This document shows positions 31,577-42,702 of a stretch of DNA of 57,523 nucleotides, one piece after another. Below the pieces are notes generated by a model. That model worked only from the letters and a program-made list of their open reading frames with translations, was not told the DNA's origin and made no database searches. The first letter of the stretch is position 1, and every line of letters begins with the position of its first letter. The position numbers and the translations under genes were made by a program. Origin of the DNA: Oscillospiraceae bacterium (GTDB lineage: Bacteria > Bacillota > Clostridia > TANB77 > CAG-508); assembly GCA_009785865.1 (NCBI GenBank), contig WQVL01000007.1, positions 1-57,523 of the forward strand. The letters are read 5' to 3'.

Positions 31577-34537
31577 ATGGACAATAAGAACAATAAGGAC
31601 AATACAAAAATAAAGGTTATGATAATTACGAAACTAACACTGGCAGCAAAAGCGTTAATACCTGTTATAATTCTAATTTCTATTTGGAATATAGTTCTAA
31701 ATATGTTCTTTGACCTGCGTAATATAGAGGTGAACGAAGTCTCAAGAGCAGTAGACCGTGTTATAGAAGAATCAGTAGAGTGGAGAGATGGGGAAATATA
31801 TATACCTAGTGGTGTGGTAGCAGATAAAATTAGAGATCACCTTGGAAGTAGAGGATTTAGGGGAGTATTGCTTCGAGATTCAGAGTTAATAGAACAAATG
31901 ATAATAGCAGAAGTAGTAACAAGTTTTCCTCGTACACAGTATCAAACAGATATACAAGGCTCCGTATTTATTAGAAGAGGAGATGAGGATGCAACATTTT
32001 TAAGATACAATGATTTTGGGGCTAGAGCAGCAGCAGCAGAGACATATGAAGACTTTGTGGCATTAAAACGGATACTTTACAGTTGATTCAGATCTGAATA
32101 TATTAGTAGTTACATATAGTAGTAGTACAACGACAGAGCCTGTAGATGGTGAAATGGTTACTACTACTTATTCTAGTGTAAATGTGGTTCCAATAAGATA
32201 CAGAGAACAAGTAATAAACTATGCAATGCCTTTTGAGTTTTTGTATGTATTATTATCAATAACTGAAAATACAGAGTATGTAAGAGCAATGGCGGAGTTG
32301 GCTACAGAACATACAAGAATAGAATTTAGCATTTTAGATTCTACTTCAACACATAAAGAAGTAGTAGAAGATAGTGAAATGATATATAGATGGGAAGAGA
32401 GAGTGGAACCGCCAGCAAATCCACACGCTACTGCAACAATAGGTTCTCATTATGGAACACCAACTGAAGTAAATAGTGTGTCGACAACCGAAGTAGTGAC
32501 AAATACTTTAAGGGGAGAAGTGACATATGTAAGAACATGGATTGTGCATAGAGATAATACTCCTACATTTAGCCCGGCTGTACCATCAGTTGATGGACCT
32601 GTTGAAATCGAGATTGACCCAACATATTTGCCTCCTACTATTGTTAGTGTGACACCTGTTACAGAAGATGACGAAGAGGATTCTGAAATATTGTATTTTA
32701 CAAGGATAGTGGAACAAATTAGAGACATAAGTAGAACTGAGACAATAACAACTTCTCAAGCTACTTGGATTCAAGGAGCCGGTGAGAGCACACTAGATCC
32801 ATATATGTTTTTAGGACTATGGAGAAATGAAAGTGGAAATTATCCATGTACGATTAATCCAGATGAACCACCAAGGTTTGTGCCTGATGGAAGGGCAGTG
32901 CTTTTCTTTGATATGAATGGCAGATTACGCCCAGCATCTCCAAGGATTGTGGATGCACCATATGCATTTTTTACAAGACTTTCACAATCATCAAGGGCAC
33001 AAGCGTATGAAAATATAATGAGGTATATATTATATAGATATACTGGAGTAAGTTTTGGGGTTACAACACCAGACGGATTATTGGATATTTTTAATAGAAG
33101 AGACTTCAACTCGATAGGAGGAGAAAGTGCATTTTCTCAGTTTTTAAGAATATGGGAAATAAATCGTACTGAAGGAGAGATGCGAATTTTAGCAATGCAA
33201 GTAAGGGCAGAGTTAAATAATGCTAATCCTTCAATAACATTATCTCAGCAGCAAATAGATGCATTGGCAATTGTTAAAGCTGAACATGGTAGTATAGGAA
33301 ATTTTATCGAGGCATATAGACAACATGGGAATAGCAATGGATTAAGAGCGGCTTTTGAAGTAAATGGTGTTAATCCTTTTAATATAAGTGGAGACAGCTT
33401 AGATGCTAGAAGAAGTGATGCTATTTGGGTACTATTCAATAATGAGCGATATATAGATCAGGATGGAAATACACTTGTTGCCCGAGGCGGCGGTGGGTGG
33501 TGGTGGCCAGTAGCTTGTGGAAACTGTCGCCAAGGTGATATATGTACTCATGAGCCAGCAACTACTAGTGTTATTAGTGAACATAGGTCGGTTGGAACTA
33601 GAGCTAGCCATATGGGAGTAGATATTGGGCGTTCTGCAGGACAACCTTGGCCATATGTAATAGCTCCTAAAGATGGAGTAGTAGTTAACAATGCGCGCAA
33701 TTTCCCGCCTGGACGAGGCGGCGCAGGTTATTGGATGGCTGTTGATCATGGAAATGGATATGTAACTTCTTATATGCATTTGAATGGTCCAGGCTTTTAT
33801 AGACCACGGAACGCCTGTTGTACAAGGACAAGTTATAGCTCAGATGGGGAACTCGCGTCGGATGTTGTCATTTGCATTTTGAAGTGCGCAGAGGTAGTGG
33901 AAGTAATGTTATTAGAGGTTTTAGCACTGGAGCGAGAAATGATGAAAATCCAATGAATTATATTGATCCAAATAATACTAGACCTTCGGGAGTACGGAAA
34001 CATAGAGAATCAAAGAGAAGTTAGAGGACGGAAGAGCTGTCGTATATGACCATGATTTTGCGACCCAAAGTGGACGTCCTACACCAGAAATGATAGAAAG
34101 GACTATGACTGTAAGAACAACTGTATATTGTATATGTTTTGCATGTTGCGAAAGAAGGCCGAGCGATCCAAACTTTGGACTTAGTGCTTCGGGGATAAGA
34201 CTTCAACCAGGGATGAGAGTAATCGCTACAGGTCATGACCGGATATAGACGCCCTGATGGCAGTGTTAATAGAGGTAATGATATTATTCCATTAGGAACC
34301 TGGGTATGGATACCAGGATATGGATATGCTCTGACCGCTGATAGAGGAGGTTGGGTAATAGGTAATCATATAGATGTTTTCATAGGAGAACCTGGAGATG
34401 TTTTATATTATCCGGGTGCTCGAACTTTACCTCAAGGGGGAAGGTGTCTAAATGCTCCAGCATCCTGGGGAAGGGCACCTGGAACTCGAAGCGGAGTACA
34501 AATTTATATTATAAGACCGGAATTCGCACCACAATAA
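31577..34537 (+). CDS. Large cell-wall protein: M23 endopeptidase plus 3D domain (six CGG +1 sites)
   Basis: Reconstructed 984 aa from ORFs listed separately at 31577, 32154 and 34235. N-terminal membrane helix (about 20-45), a long extracellular region, a Cys/His segment (CGNCRQGDICTH), an M23 metallopeptidase domain (SHMGVDIGRSAG ... HLHFEVRRGS, the zinc ligands) and a C-terminal 3D domain (ALTADRGGWVIGNHIDVFIGE) as in MltA-like cell-wall enzymes. CGG sites at 32069, 33807, 33859, 33995, 34029 and 34240 decode as Gly165, 744, 761, 806, 817 and 887. Four lie inside or just after the peptidase domain. Likely the VirB1-like wall-opening enzyme of the secretion system. Confidence 0.85.
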
Positions 34538-34550
34538 GGAGGATGTATAA

Positions 34551-35895
34551 ATGAAGAGAATGAAATATATTATACTAGCACTAGTTATATTACTTATAGT
34601 TTGTGTAGGTATGATCTTTATAATCAATAATCAGCGGAAGTGATGAGCTAGTAATAGGGGAAGAAATAGGTGTTTTTGAAATTCCAGAAATGGTTACTAG
34701 ACAGGAGTTAGAGCCAGTAATGAGTAGAACATCTTTCCATACGGTTGTACATGTTGTAAATTTATATATTGATAGTCTGTTTAACGAAGACAACGAAAGA
34801 ACAAGTGCTATGATTGATCCAATATATTATGTAATAAATCAAGGAAATCAAAGAGCATTATCTGTAATAGAAGAAATTGAATGGGGATTCTTTGAGTCCG
34901 AAGGAATGTCATCTAAAATAGTAGACAATGTGGAAGTGTTTTTTGTTAAAGGTATAATCAGTTATGAAGACATGGATGATTTGGGTGATGGAGGTTGGAG
35001 TTATTGGGAGAATGACACATTCGAGGAAAATGAAGATTTTGATTATTTTGCCATGATACCACCAAATAGAATAGAATTTAATTTAATTGTGAAATTAGAC
35101 TATAACAATAATGCTTTTTCAATTATACCAATAAATTTTGAAGATTTTGAAGAAATAGAATATTCTGAAGAAATTACAACTTCAGTAGAGCTAAATGAAC
35201 ATAATGAAATAATGCGAATTGTTGTGACTGATGAGGTAATGGCAACAACATATTTTGATTATTTCATAACCCTTTTACTAACTGACATAGAAAGAGCATT
35301 TAATCTTTTAGATGAAGAGTATAGGGAGAAACGATTTGTTAATCTAGCTGAGTTTAATAGATTTATAGATAGAAATTTTGGAGAACTGAGACATAGCAGA
35401 GCAATGAGATATCAAGTAACTCATAGAGATGCTTATACACAATTTATAGTTATTGATGAGAGTGGAAATGATTTTATTTTCAGAGAAACAGCTGTAATGC
35501 AATTTGCAGTTATACTAGACGAGCATACATTGATTCTTCCAGAATTCCTAGAAGCATTTAATGCTACAAATGCACAAGGAAGAGTAGCTTTAAACCTACA
35601 AAGGTTTACAAACAGCTTAAACCATGAAGATTATAGATTTGCATATAGTAAATTAGCACCAGGGTTTAGAAACAATAATTTTCCGACATTACAAAGTTTT
35701 GAAAGTTATATAAGGGATATACTTCCTGAAAGAATGAGAATAGAACATCTTGAATTTGGAACGGAAGGTAATGTATACACATATAGAGTTAATATTTTTG
35801 ATAGAGATAATGGAAATGCAAGGGGAATAGAAAAAACATTTATTATTCAATTACAAGAAGGAACAGATTTTGTAATATCATTTAATATAATATAA
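34551..35895 (+). CDS. VirB8/TcpC-like protein with NTF2-like repeats (CGG at codon 29)
   Basis: Reconstructed 447 aa. True start ATG 34551 behind AAGGAGGATG: MKRMKYIILALVILLIVCVGMIFIINNQ, then CGG, then GSDELVIGEEIGVFEIPEM in the +1 frame. So the CGG falls right after the membrane helix. In the zero frame CGG AAG TGA TGA stops at once. The soluble part contains two or three domains with the LxxxxxxDxxxAxxxL...NFPTLQSFESYI pattern, also seen in the 30586 product. No enzymatic motif. Last gene of the operon; a strong terminator follows. Confidence 0.7.
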
Positions 35896-35901
35896 AAAAT
35901 C

Positions 35902-35938
35902 AATCAAAAAAATTGTGCAAACGCACAATTTTTTGATT
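35902..35938. terminator. Convergent terminator
   Basis: A 16-bp AATCAAAAAA(A)TTGTGC / GCACAATTTTTTGATT stem with an AAAC loop; A/T-rich arms let it act in both directions between the secretion operon and the ABC exporter. Confidence 0.85.
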
Positions 35939-35942
35939 TGCT

Positions 35943-37281
35943 CTATTTTATCTTTAAGGCGATATTAAATAGGTCTTTGAGTCTCAATCTATTCCCATAG
36001 TGTAAAATTGCCACAGCGTATATTCTGATCGCTATAAAAGCTATAAAGAATATAGCCACTACTAAAAATCCTAGTGAAACAAAAACTTCTACATTACTTG
36101 CATATCCACTTATCAATCTTCCGGGCATAGCAAATGGTGAAGTGAAAGGTAGCATAGCTACAAGGTGACTTATTCTTTCATCCGGGAAAATTAGTGTAGC
36201 TATAGATACTACAAGGGCTATAATAAGTGATAATGATATTGGAAGAATTGTAAGTTGAATATCTTCAGGTCTACCAGCTGCGCTTCCTGCTATAGCACTA
36301 AAAAATGAGAAAAACAAATATCCAAGTAAAAAATATGCAAAGAATATAGTAACAGTAAATGGACTGAGCTCTAATGATGCTATAAAGTCATTTAAAAAAT
36401 GAAGCTCAACGGATACAAATGCTTGGAATGAAAAAGCAAGCACAATACCTAAAAACAATAATTGCAATATTCCTACAATACCCATACCGATAGTTTTTCC
36501 TACAACAATAGTAGATGGTTTAGTAGAAACTATTAAAGTTTCAATAACTCTAGATGTTTTTTCATTTGTAATTGAAGAAGCAACATTATAACAGAAAAAG
36601 AGTATCACTTGATAAAGCAAGATAGCCAATGATATTGGAGCTATCATTGCTATATCAAAGAATGAGTCCGTTTCTAATTCGTATATAGCATATAAAATAG
36701 GAGCAGTAAGTAAGTTTGTATAGTATTCAGGGATGTCAAGATTATCTAAAATAGCAGTTGTTTTTATCTCATGTAAGAACGAAGCTATTAAAGCTGCATC
36801 TATTCTATTAAACTGGGGGTCATCAAACGCAATATATTCAAAAGTAATCTGTCCTTCCTCATTAGGGATTATTATTACCGCAGAGTATAAAGTACCCCAA
36901 TAAACATCAGTTCTAATATCTTCTATAGGCATCTCAGAGTCTATAATAAAATTAAAATTTAATTCACGTAGCATATAAATGTTATCGCCAAGTAAACCAT
37001 AAGTATCTTGTACTAAAATCCTTGGTAATAATGATTTGATTTCATCACTCAAATCCCCGCCATAAAGTTCAACAGCTTGACTAGAAGTGAGAGTTAAAAG
37101 ACTTTCTTCATTAGATAGAAGAGAACCTAGGTCATGGTTGAGTATATCAAGTGGTACAATGGTTAAAAGTAAAATGGCAAGCATCATTAACAAAGCCATG
37201 AGTATATTTATGATTATAAAAAATCTTTGCTTTACAATTTGTCCGAACAGTAAAAAAAGTTATTATAAAAAAATTTCTCAT
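35943..37281 (-). CDS. ABC-2 type exporter permease, NatB-like (CGG at codon 13)
   Basis: Reconstructed 445 aa. The track starts at 37199, but ATG at 37281 overlaps the ATPase stop (ATGA) and reads MRNFFIITFFTV, CGG, then +1 GQIVKQRFFIIINILMALLMM, giving the usual cytoplasmic start and first helix. A large external domain follows (about 60-210), then five or six helices, with the ABC-2 motif SSITNEKTSRVIETLIVSTKP. Works with the ATPase encoded upstream; substrate unknown (Na+ or peptide exporters share this fold). Confidence 0.85.
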
Positions 37282-38173
37282 TTTATCTTCCCTACCTTTT
37301 CTACAAAAATTTCTTCTAATGAAGGCTTAATAATTTCGAACTTCTCTATTTGTATATTATTATTTAATAAAATTCCAAGCAAAGAATTTGCTTCATCAAT
37401 ATGAGAGAAATTAATCTTGTATGTGTCAGACGTTCTCTCGGACACGGTAATATGAGCAGGAATTAGATTGCTAATATCAGCATAGGTTCTTATTATTGCA
37501 TGTTGATTTCTATATGAATTCTTTATTTCATCAAGGTTTCCTCTTAATACAGAATACCCCTTATCCAAAATCAATATATCTTGGCAAAATTCTTCTATTA
37601 TATACATTTGATGAGCAGACATTATGATGTATGTCCCATTGTTGACTAGCATCTGTAATACTTTTTTTATAATATGGGCGTTTACAGGATCTAGTCCACT
37701 AAAAGGTTCATCGAGCAAAAGCAAATCGGGGTTATGTATAATTGAAGATAAGAGTTGAATTTTTTGTTGGTTACCTTTTGAAAGTTGTTCAGAAGGAGTG
37801 TCTAAATATCCGAGTTACATCGAGTATCTCGCACCAATTTCTTATAACCTTTTTAGCGCTTGACCCCTTCATTCCTTTTAAGGTAGAAAAGTAAGTAAGT
37901 TGTTCTGAAACAGTAGCTTTTGGGTATAATCCTCTTTCTTCAGGAAGATATCCGTAATTTACGATATCTCTACATATCTCTCTATTTCCCCATCTTACAT
38001 TTCCGGAATCTTTACTTAAGATTCCGAAGTATTATTCTAGAAAGAGTAGTTTTTCCAGCACCGTTTGAACCAAGGAGGCCAAATATACCAGGTTCAGGCA
38101 TAGAAAAAGAAACATCATGTAAAACTTGTTTTGTACCAAATGATTTATTTATATTTACAACTTGAAAACTCAT
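37278..38173 (-). CDS. ABC transporter ATP-binding protein, NatA-like (two CGG +1 sites)
   Basis: Reconstructed 297 aa. ATG at 38173 reads MSFQVVNINKSFGTKQVLHDV; Walker A is GSNGAGKTTL. CGG at 38026 (codon 50) gives SRIIL-G-ILSKDSGNVRWG in the +1 frame. CGG at 37812 (codon 121) gives LDVT-G-YLDTPSEQLSKGNQQKIQLL, leading into the signature motif (LSKGNQQK) and Walker B LLLLDEPFSGLD. The track shows only the last 148 residues. Both sites lie between Walker A and the signature motif, so unshifted translation would give a dead protein. Pairs with the permease by a 4-base overlap. Confidence 0.9.
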
Positions 38174-38360
38174 AGTATTATCTCCTCTGATATGTATTAT
38201 TTAGGCAAGTGTTCCAATGAATCGTTAGATTCATTATAAGTAATAGGAATATATTTTGCAATGTTTCAGACAGAATTGCCTCATATTTCAATTGTAAAAA
38301 AGTAAAAAACATGATAGTATTAATATATGAATATTAATATGCCAAGACAGAGGGTTTGAA

Positions 38361-39077
38361 ATGGGAAAACAAATAGTTAAATTGATGAATAATTATTTTT
38401 TCGTTGTTACTGATAGCGAAAGCCCTGAAAGGGTCGAAGGAATAAATATAGAAAAGATAAGCAGAAAGACTATTGCAAAAAGTGAGAAATTGATACTGAA
38501 AATTGATTTTAACAATATGAAAAACTCGGATTATAAAAATATATTGAAAAAGTTATTTACAGTTAAGAAAAAAATGAGCAGAAAAAAAATCACCTTTGGG
38601 ATTAAAGGGCAAGAAAATATATTACTTGGATATTTGATCAATTATGATAAGAATGATCAAAAACATATAGATTTTATACACGGAATTAATGCAATATTTC
38701 ACAGCACATTGTATGATATGTATAGTTATATTTATGATGTGGTTTGTGGGTATTTAGACTATCAGTTTGCTGCAAATGATTTGTGTGGATTTAAAGATGA
38801 TAAATGTGTTTGTGATAAGAAAATGGGATGTTGTGCAGGGTTTAAAAAGTGTAAGTACTTAGGAGATGAGTTTTGTTCAATAAAATGTATTTCATGTAAG
38901 CTATTCACATGTCCTCATTTATGGTCAGAAGGAGTGCGATTTTATATCAAAGATATATTATTATTAGAGACTTTCTTTAATGAGGTGCAAAAATATTTAA
39001 TCCTAGTAAGTGTATTTTTACCAAAAGATATTATTATGATGAGAATATTACCAGTGCCGTGGAACATAAAAATATGA
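38361..39077 (+). CDS. Cys-rich protein of unknown function
   Basis: 238 aa, not recognised. The first 130 residues are Lys/Ile/Asn-rich without membrane segments. Residues about 143-186 hold a dense block of 14 cysteines (CGFKDDKCVCDKKMGCC..., CKYLGDEFCSIKCISCKLFTCPH) with spacing suited to Zn or Fe-S binding. The C-terminal 50 residues are hydrophobic-rich. The ribosome site is weak (GAGGG). A 180-base gap from the ABC exporter lies upstream and the acidic protein follows 50 bases later. No in-frame CGG. Confidence 0.6.
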   Translation: MGKQIVKLMNNYFFVVTDSESPERVEGINIEKISRKTIAKSEKLILKIDFNNMKNSDYKNILKKLFTVKKKMSRKKITFGIKGQENILLGYLINYDKNDQKHIDFIHGINAIFHSTLYDMYSYIYDVVCGYLDYQFAANDLCGFKDDKCVCDKKMGCCAGFKKCKYLGDEFCSIKCISCKLFTCPHLWSEGVRFYIKDILLLETFFNEVQKYLILVSVFLPKDIIMMRILPVPWNIKI

Positions 39078-39127
39078 AGAACATAAAAATGTAATAAAAA
39101 ATTAAAATGTATTAAGGAGGAGTAAAA

Positions 39128-40186
39128 ATGAATGAAATAGGTGAAGACGTAATGCCAGGAGTAAATGAGGAACAGGAAGAACAGAAAAAAATCATGGTAT
39201 TGGAAGAAGAAGTACGATTGGCAATTGAGGATGCAATAAACAAAGGAATTGAAGCCGGAGAGGGTACAGTGATTTTGGGACATGACGCAAGCCGAGCAAC
39301 CTTAGAAATAAACATTAAAGCAAATGACGATGGTGATCTTGAGATTACTGTAGGAAATCTTCTTGTGGATACCGTAAAAAGAGACGAAAGTGTAGAGCAT
39401 ATAAAAGCGAAGATATATGAAGGATTAGAAAAGTTTGCAGAGGCATCTGATTTCATACCATCAAAAGTAGTACCATTAGAGCAGCAGTCAAATAGAGTCG
39501 GTGAAAAGATACCAGAACAGGCTGCAGGGATGGAAGATAAAGATAAAAAACTAGAAGAACCTGAAGAAGAAATTGTAGAAGAAGGTGAAAAAGAATCAGA
39601 GAAAGAGGATGATGACTTAAACAGAGATGATGATTCAGGTGAAGCAGCAATAGGTACCAACAATAGAGCAGTTAAGTTAGACCTTGATGAAAAGATTGCA
39701 GGAGATATGACACTTAGAGAAGCAATGAAATTAGCGAATATGGATAATCCGGACAAGTATTTATACGTAATTGTTGTAAAAGAAGGTGACGGTTTTCAAT
39801 TATTTGCTGAAGAAAAATCGCAAAAGCATAAAATGATTGGATACGATGCTGGAGGACATAAGACAGTAAATTTCGATAAGTATAAAGACAAAGTAGAATT
39901 AATTACAGGTGGAGACAATATAAGAACAGCAATGATAGAAGAAATAGAGAAGAGTTTACTGGCAGAGTTAAATGAGAGGCAACCAAATGAGGCTCCAGGA
40001 CAGCATGCACGTGATGCTAAGAATTATGCACCTGAATTATTTAGACTTATTTTTGTCGAAGGGAATGAGACGAAGATGGCAAGACAAATAGCAGGGATAG
40101 ATGAAATGCCAAAGAAAGCTGAGATTAATAATGATATGGACAGAGATGATGGCCGTAGACAGAGAGTTGACCCTAGAAGAGGATAA
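39128..40186 (+). CDS. Acidic cytoplasmic protein of unknown function
   Basis: 352 aa, no signal peptide or membrane helix, preceded by AAGGAGGAG. Two presumably folded parts (about residues 20-110 and 180-320) are joined by a very acidic low-complexity linker (EEPEEEIVEEGEKESEKEDDD). The C-terminus is Arg/Asp-rich. Nothing in it matches a family I can name. Terminator immediately after. In the same orientation as the Cys-rich gene, possibly one operon. Confidence 0.65.
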   Translation: MNEIGEDVMPGVNEEQEEQKKIMVLEEEVRLAIEDAINKGIEAGEGTVILGHDASRATLEINIKANDDGDLEITVGNLLVDTVKRDESVEHIKAKIYEGLEKFAEASDFIPSKVVPLEQQSNRVGEKIPEQAAGMEDKDKKLEEPEEEIVEEGEKESEKEDDDLNRDDDSGEAAIGTNNRAVKLDLDEKIAGDMTLREAMKLANMDNPDKYLYVIVVKEGDGFQLFAEEKSQKHKMIGYDAGGHKTVNFDKYKDKVELITGGDNIRTAMIEEIEKSLLAELNERQPNEAPGQHARDAKNYAPELFRLIFVEGNETKMARQIAGIDEMPKKAEINNDMDRDDGRRQRVDPRRG

Positions 40187-40194
40187 TAAATAAG

Positions 40195-40224
40195 AAAAGA
40201 ACTAGAAAATTTCTAGTTCTTTTT
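40195..40224. terminator. Bidirectional terminator
   Basis: AAAAGAACTAGAA / TTCTAGTTCTTTT, symmetric A- and T-flanked stem between convergent genes. Confidence 0.85.
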
Positions 40225-40234
40225 GCTTATAAGC

Positions 40235-40852
40235 TTAGAATAAGAATGACAATGCATCTTTGATCCTCTCTTGAACAGAAGGGATGTTCCAAAGAATAAG
40301 AGCAGCTACAGATAGTATTAATACGGTTAATGTTAGAGCAGCTATACTCTTAAGAATATGTTGACAGGCTTGTTTAAAAGTTTTTTTGTATCTTATTTTA
40401 TATCCAAAGTTTCTAAGAGTATTTACATATGCATCTTGATAGGCTTGCTCCGCGGCATTTTGGTAATATTGATCTGAGCTTGAAAAATCTTGGCTTGCTT
40501 CTTGGGGTTGCTCATGACCAGAATGAGAATATGTTCCTCTATATGAATTTAACTCATTTTCTAATTTAGAACAATAATCTTGCAACTTTTTATAATCATC
40601 TAAATCAATAGTAGCAGATTTTTGTGACTCATTATAGAACTTTAGTTCTTCGTCATATGCTTTTCGCTTTTTTTTATCAGATAGTATTTCATATGCTTCA
40701 GCAATTAACTTGAACTTTTCCTCACGTTCTTTTGCCACATCCTTATCTTGAAGGTCTGGATGATATTTTTTTGCTAAAATTTTATATACTTTTTGAATAA
40801 TTTCTATTGAAGCGCATTCATGCACTTCCAATATTTCATAATAGTTTTTCAT
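40235..40852 (-). CDS. DnaJ-domain membrane protein
   Basis: 205 aa. The N-terminal J domain ([15 protein letters not shown]..., with the HPD motif in [11 protein letters not shown]) stimulates DnaK ATPase in the family. It is followed by a charged linker and a C-terminal membrane helix ([20 protein letters not shown]). It lacks the G/F and zinc-finger regions of true DnaJ, so it is a specialised, membrane-tethered co-chaperone of unknown client. No in-frame CGG. Confidence 0.85.
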   Translation of the reverse strand: MKNYYEILEVHECASIEIIQKVYKILAKKYHPDLQDKDVAKEREEKFKLIAEAYEILSDKKKRKAYDEELKFYNESQKSATIDLDDYKKLQDYCSKLENELNSYRGTYSHSGHEQPQEASQDFSSSDQYYQNAAEQAYQDAYVNTLRNFGYKIRYKKTFKQACQHILKSIAALTLTVLILSVAALILWNIPSVQERIKDALSFLF

Positions 40853-40898
40853 GTGTATATCATAATGTATTAATAAGTATATTTCAATGGTTTTAAGC

Positions 40899-40930
40899 TA
40901 AAAAAAGAAAACCGGCATAAGTGCCGGTAG
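40899..40930 (-). terminator. Terminator after trxA
   Basis: On the minus strand ACCGGCA / TGCCGGT with a CTTA loop, followed by TTTTCTTTTTTT. Confidence 0.88.
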
Positions 40931-40940
40931 GGTATAGGTG

Positions 40941-41240
40941 TTAACCATTAATAAAAGTTTTAAGTTTTTCTTTGTTCATGAAACCAGTTGTCCTAGATAC
41001 AATTTCTCCATCTTGAAATACGATTAAAGTTGGTATGTTCAGAATGTCGAAATCACTTCCTATTTCAACATTTTCATCCACGTTTACCTTAAAGAATGAA
41101 ACGCCTTCCATTTCTTCAGACAATTCATCAAGTACAGGCGCTAACATTTTACAAGGACCACACCATGGAGTAAAAAAGTCTACTACACATTTCCCTTGCA
41201 TCTTTTCATCAAACTCATCTTCATTAATCTCTAATACCAT
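40941..41240 (-). CDS. trxA: Thioredoxin
   Basis: 99 aa, cytoplasmic disulfide reductase. The active-site motif WCGPC is in DFFTPWCGPCKMLAP, and the cis-Pro loop is NIPTLIVF. Ribosome site GGAGG upstream on the minus strand. Own terminator. No in-frame CGG. It lies directly after the carboxypeptidase gene in the same orientation. Confidence 0.95.
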   Translation of the reverse strand: MVLEINEDEFDEKMQGKCVVDFFTPWCGPCKMLAPVLDELSEEMEGVSFFKVNVDENVEIGSDFDILNIPTLIVFQDGEIVSRTTGFMNKEKLKTFING

Positions 41241-41282
41241 AAATTAAACCTCCGGTTTTATAATATGTTAACTATTAAAGGG

Positions 41283-42552
41283 TTATTTCGTAAGAAATAT
41301 ACTCCTTAATAGTATATCATAATTCGAAATAATTTCAATAAAATAGTCAAAAGGTTCTTTCCTTCGTATGCTTTTAGCTATAACTATATCTATACTTTCC
41401 AATAATCTATCATTTATTCGAATATCTAACGTGCCGGACAACTTGATTTTCGAAAACAGGTGCTTCTAAATGTTCTACCGAAGTTATCTCTATACGAATA
41501 TTATCTATATCCTCTTTGTTAATTGGAAAAATACTATATTTTTGAGTAGCTAAATTTACAAGAATGTAGTCTTCTATACCTTTATCCACAAAAATCTCAT
41601 GAGAATATGCTTGTTTCCATTGTTCAAACTCCTCTTTAGCTATTTCACCAATATCTATATGCTCATAATTTGCAAAGGCATATTCAATGAGCTTAATTGA
41701 ATCTGCGCCTCTGATTCTTTTAGTGTCACTGCCTAAAACTACAGTAATAATATCAAAATCTCCTCGTTTGCAAGCGGTTACCAAGCATCGTCCGTGCATT
41801 ATTAGTAAAACCTGTTTTTACTCCATACACTCCATTTAAATACCCGCAGAAGTTCATTTGTATTTCTAATTGCTTTAGGATAACCATTTATAGTTACAGT
41901 ATGGCTTTTGGTAGATACTACTGACCTAAACTTATCATTATTAAGAGCATAGCTTGTAAGAACAGATAGTTCATAAGGTGTTGTGTAGTGCTCTGGGTCA
42001 TCTAATCCGTGAGGGCAAACAAAATTACTGTTTTCTAAACCAATTTCTTTAGCTTTCTCATTCATCATAATTGCAAAAGACTCCACATCTCCTGCCATAC
42101 TTAAAGCTATTTGCACAGCGGCATCATTGCCGTGATTTTAACATTAGTCCGTAAAGCAAGTCACGCATTGTAATCTTATCATCTGTATTTAAACCTAATC
42201 TAGACCCCCCTATAGCGGCAGCTGTTCTTTCTACAGTGACAGTTTCATCTAAATCCCCATTTTCTATTAATAATATAGCTGTAAGGATTTTAGTAGTTGA
42301 TGCCATTGCCATTTGCACATGCTCATTTTTACCCCAGATTATTTCTCCAGATACCCTATCAAAGATAACTGCGCTTTTAGACAAAATTTCGGGACCTTCT
42401 GAAGTAGCCCCAGCTACATTTATAATATCCTCGGGTTCTAGGGTAATGCAGTCCAAATCTGTACACTCATATTCTTCATCTGCGAAAACAAAGCCATGAC
42501 CTATAATTAGGACAAAAAGAATTAGTATAGTAACAACTTTTTTTAATTTCAT
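41283..42552 (-). CDS. dacF: D-alanyl-D-alanine carboxypeptidase (four CGG +1 sites)
   Basis: Penicillin-binding protein 5-type enzyme trimming peptidoglycan stem peptides; reconstructed 421 aa. ATG 42552 (AAGGTG upstream) opens a signal peptide ending near FVFADEE. Catalytic motifs: STTK (SxxK), SGN (SxN) and KTG in VKTGFTNNAGRC. CGG sites at 42132, 41846, 41794 and 41436 give LMLKS-G-NDAAVQ, NELL-G-YLNGVYG, TNNA-G-RCLVTACKRGDFD and QVV-G-TLDIRINDRLL. The first Gly is inside the SxN motif itself, and the last opens the C-terminal beta domain. The track gives three fragments and misses the final 50 residues. No other damage is seen. Confidence 0.93.
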
Positions 42553-42702
42553 TAAAATCACCTTATTTTAATATATTAAAGCAGTTACTAGCGTATTACC
42601 GTAATTGCCACAAATTTCGCAATTGACAGTTTACTAATAATGTTGTATAATTTTTTTGTTAAAGATGAATAAATTTAACAAAATAGTAATACGTATTGAT
42701 AT

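Noticed and set aside
20247-42132. Simple reassignment of CGG to another amino acid (as known for Trp or Gln in some bacteria)
   Set aside because: Reading any amino acid at CGG in the zero frame leads to near-immediate stops (CGG TAA, CGG CAA TGA, CGG GTA TAG), while the +1 frame restores homologous sequence.
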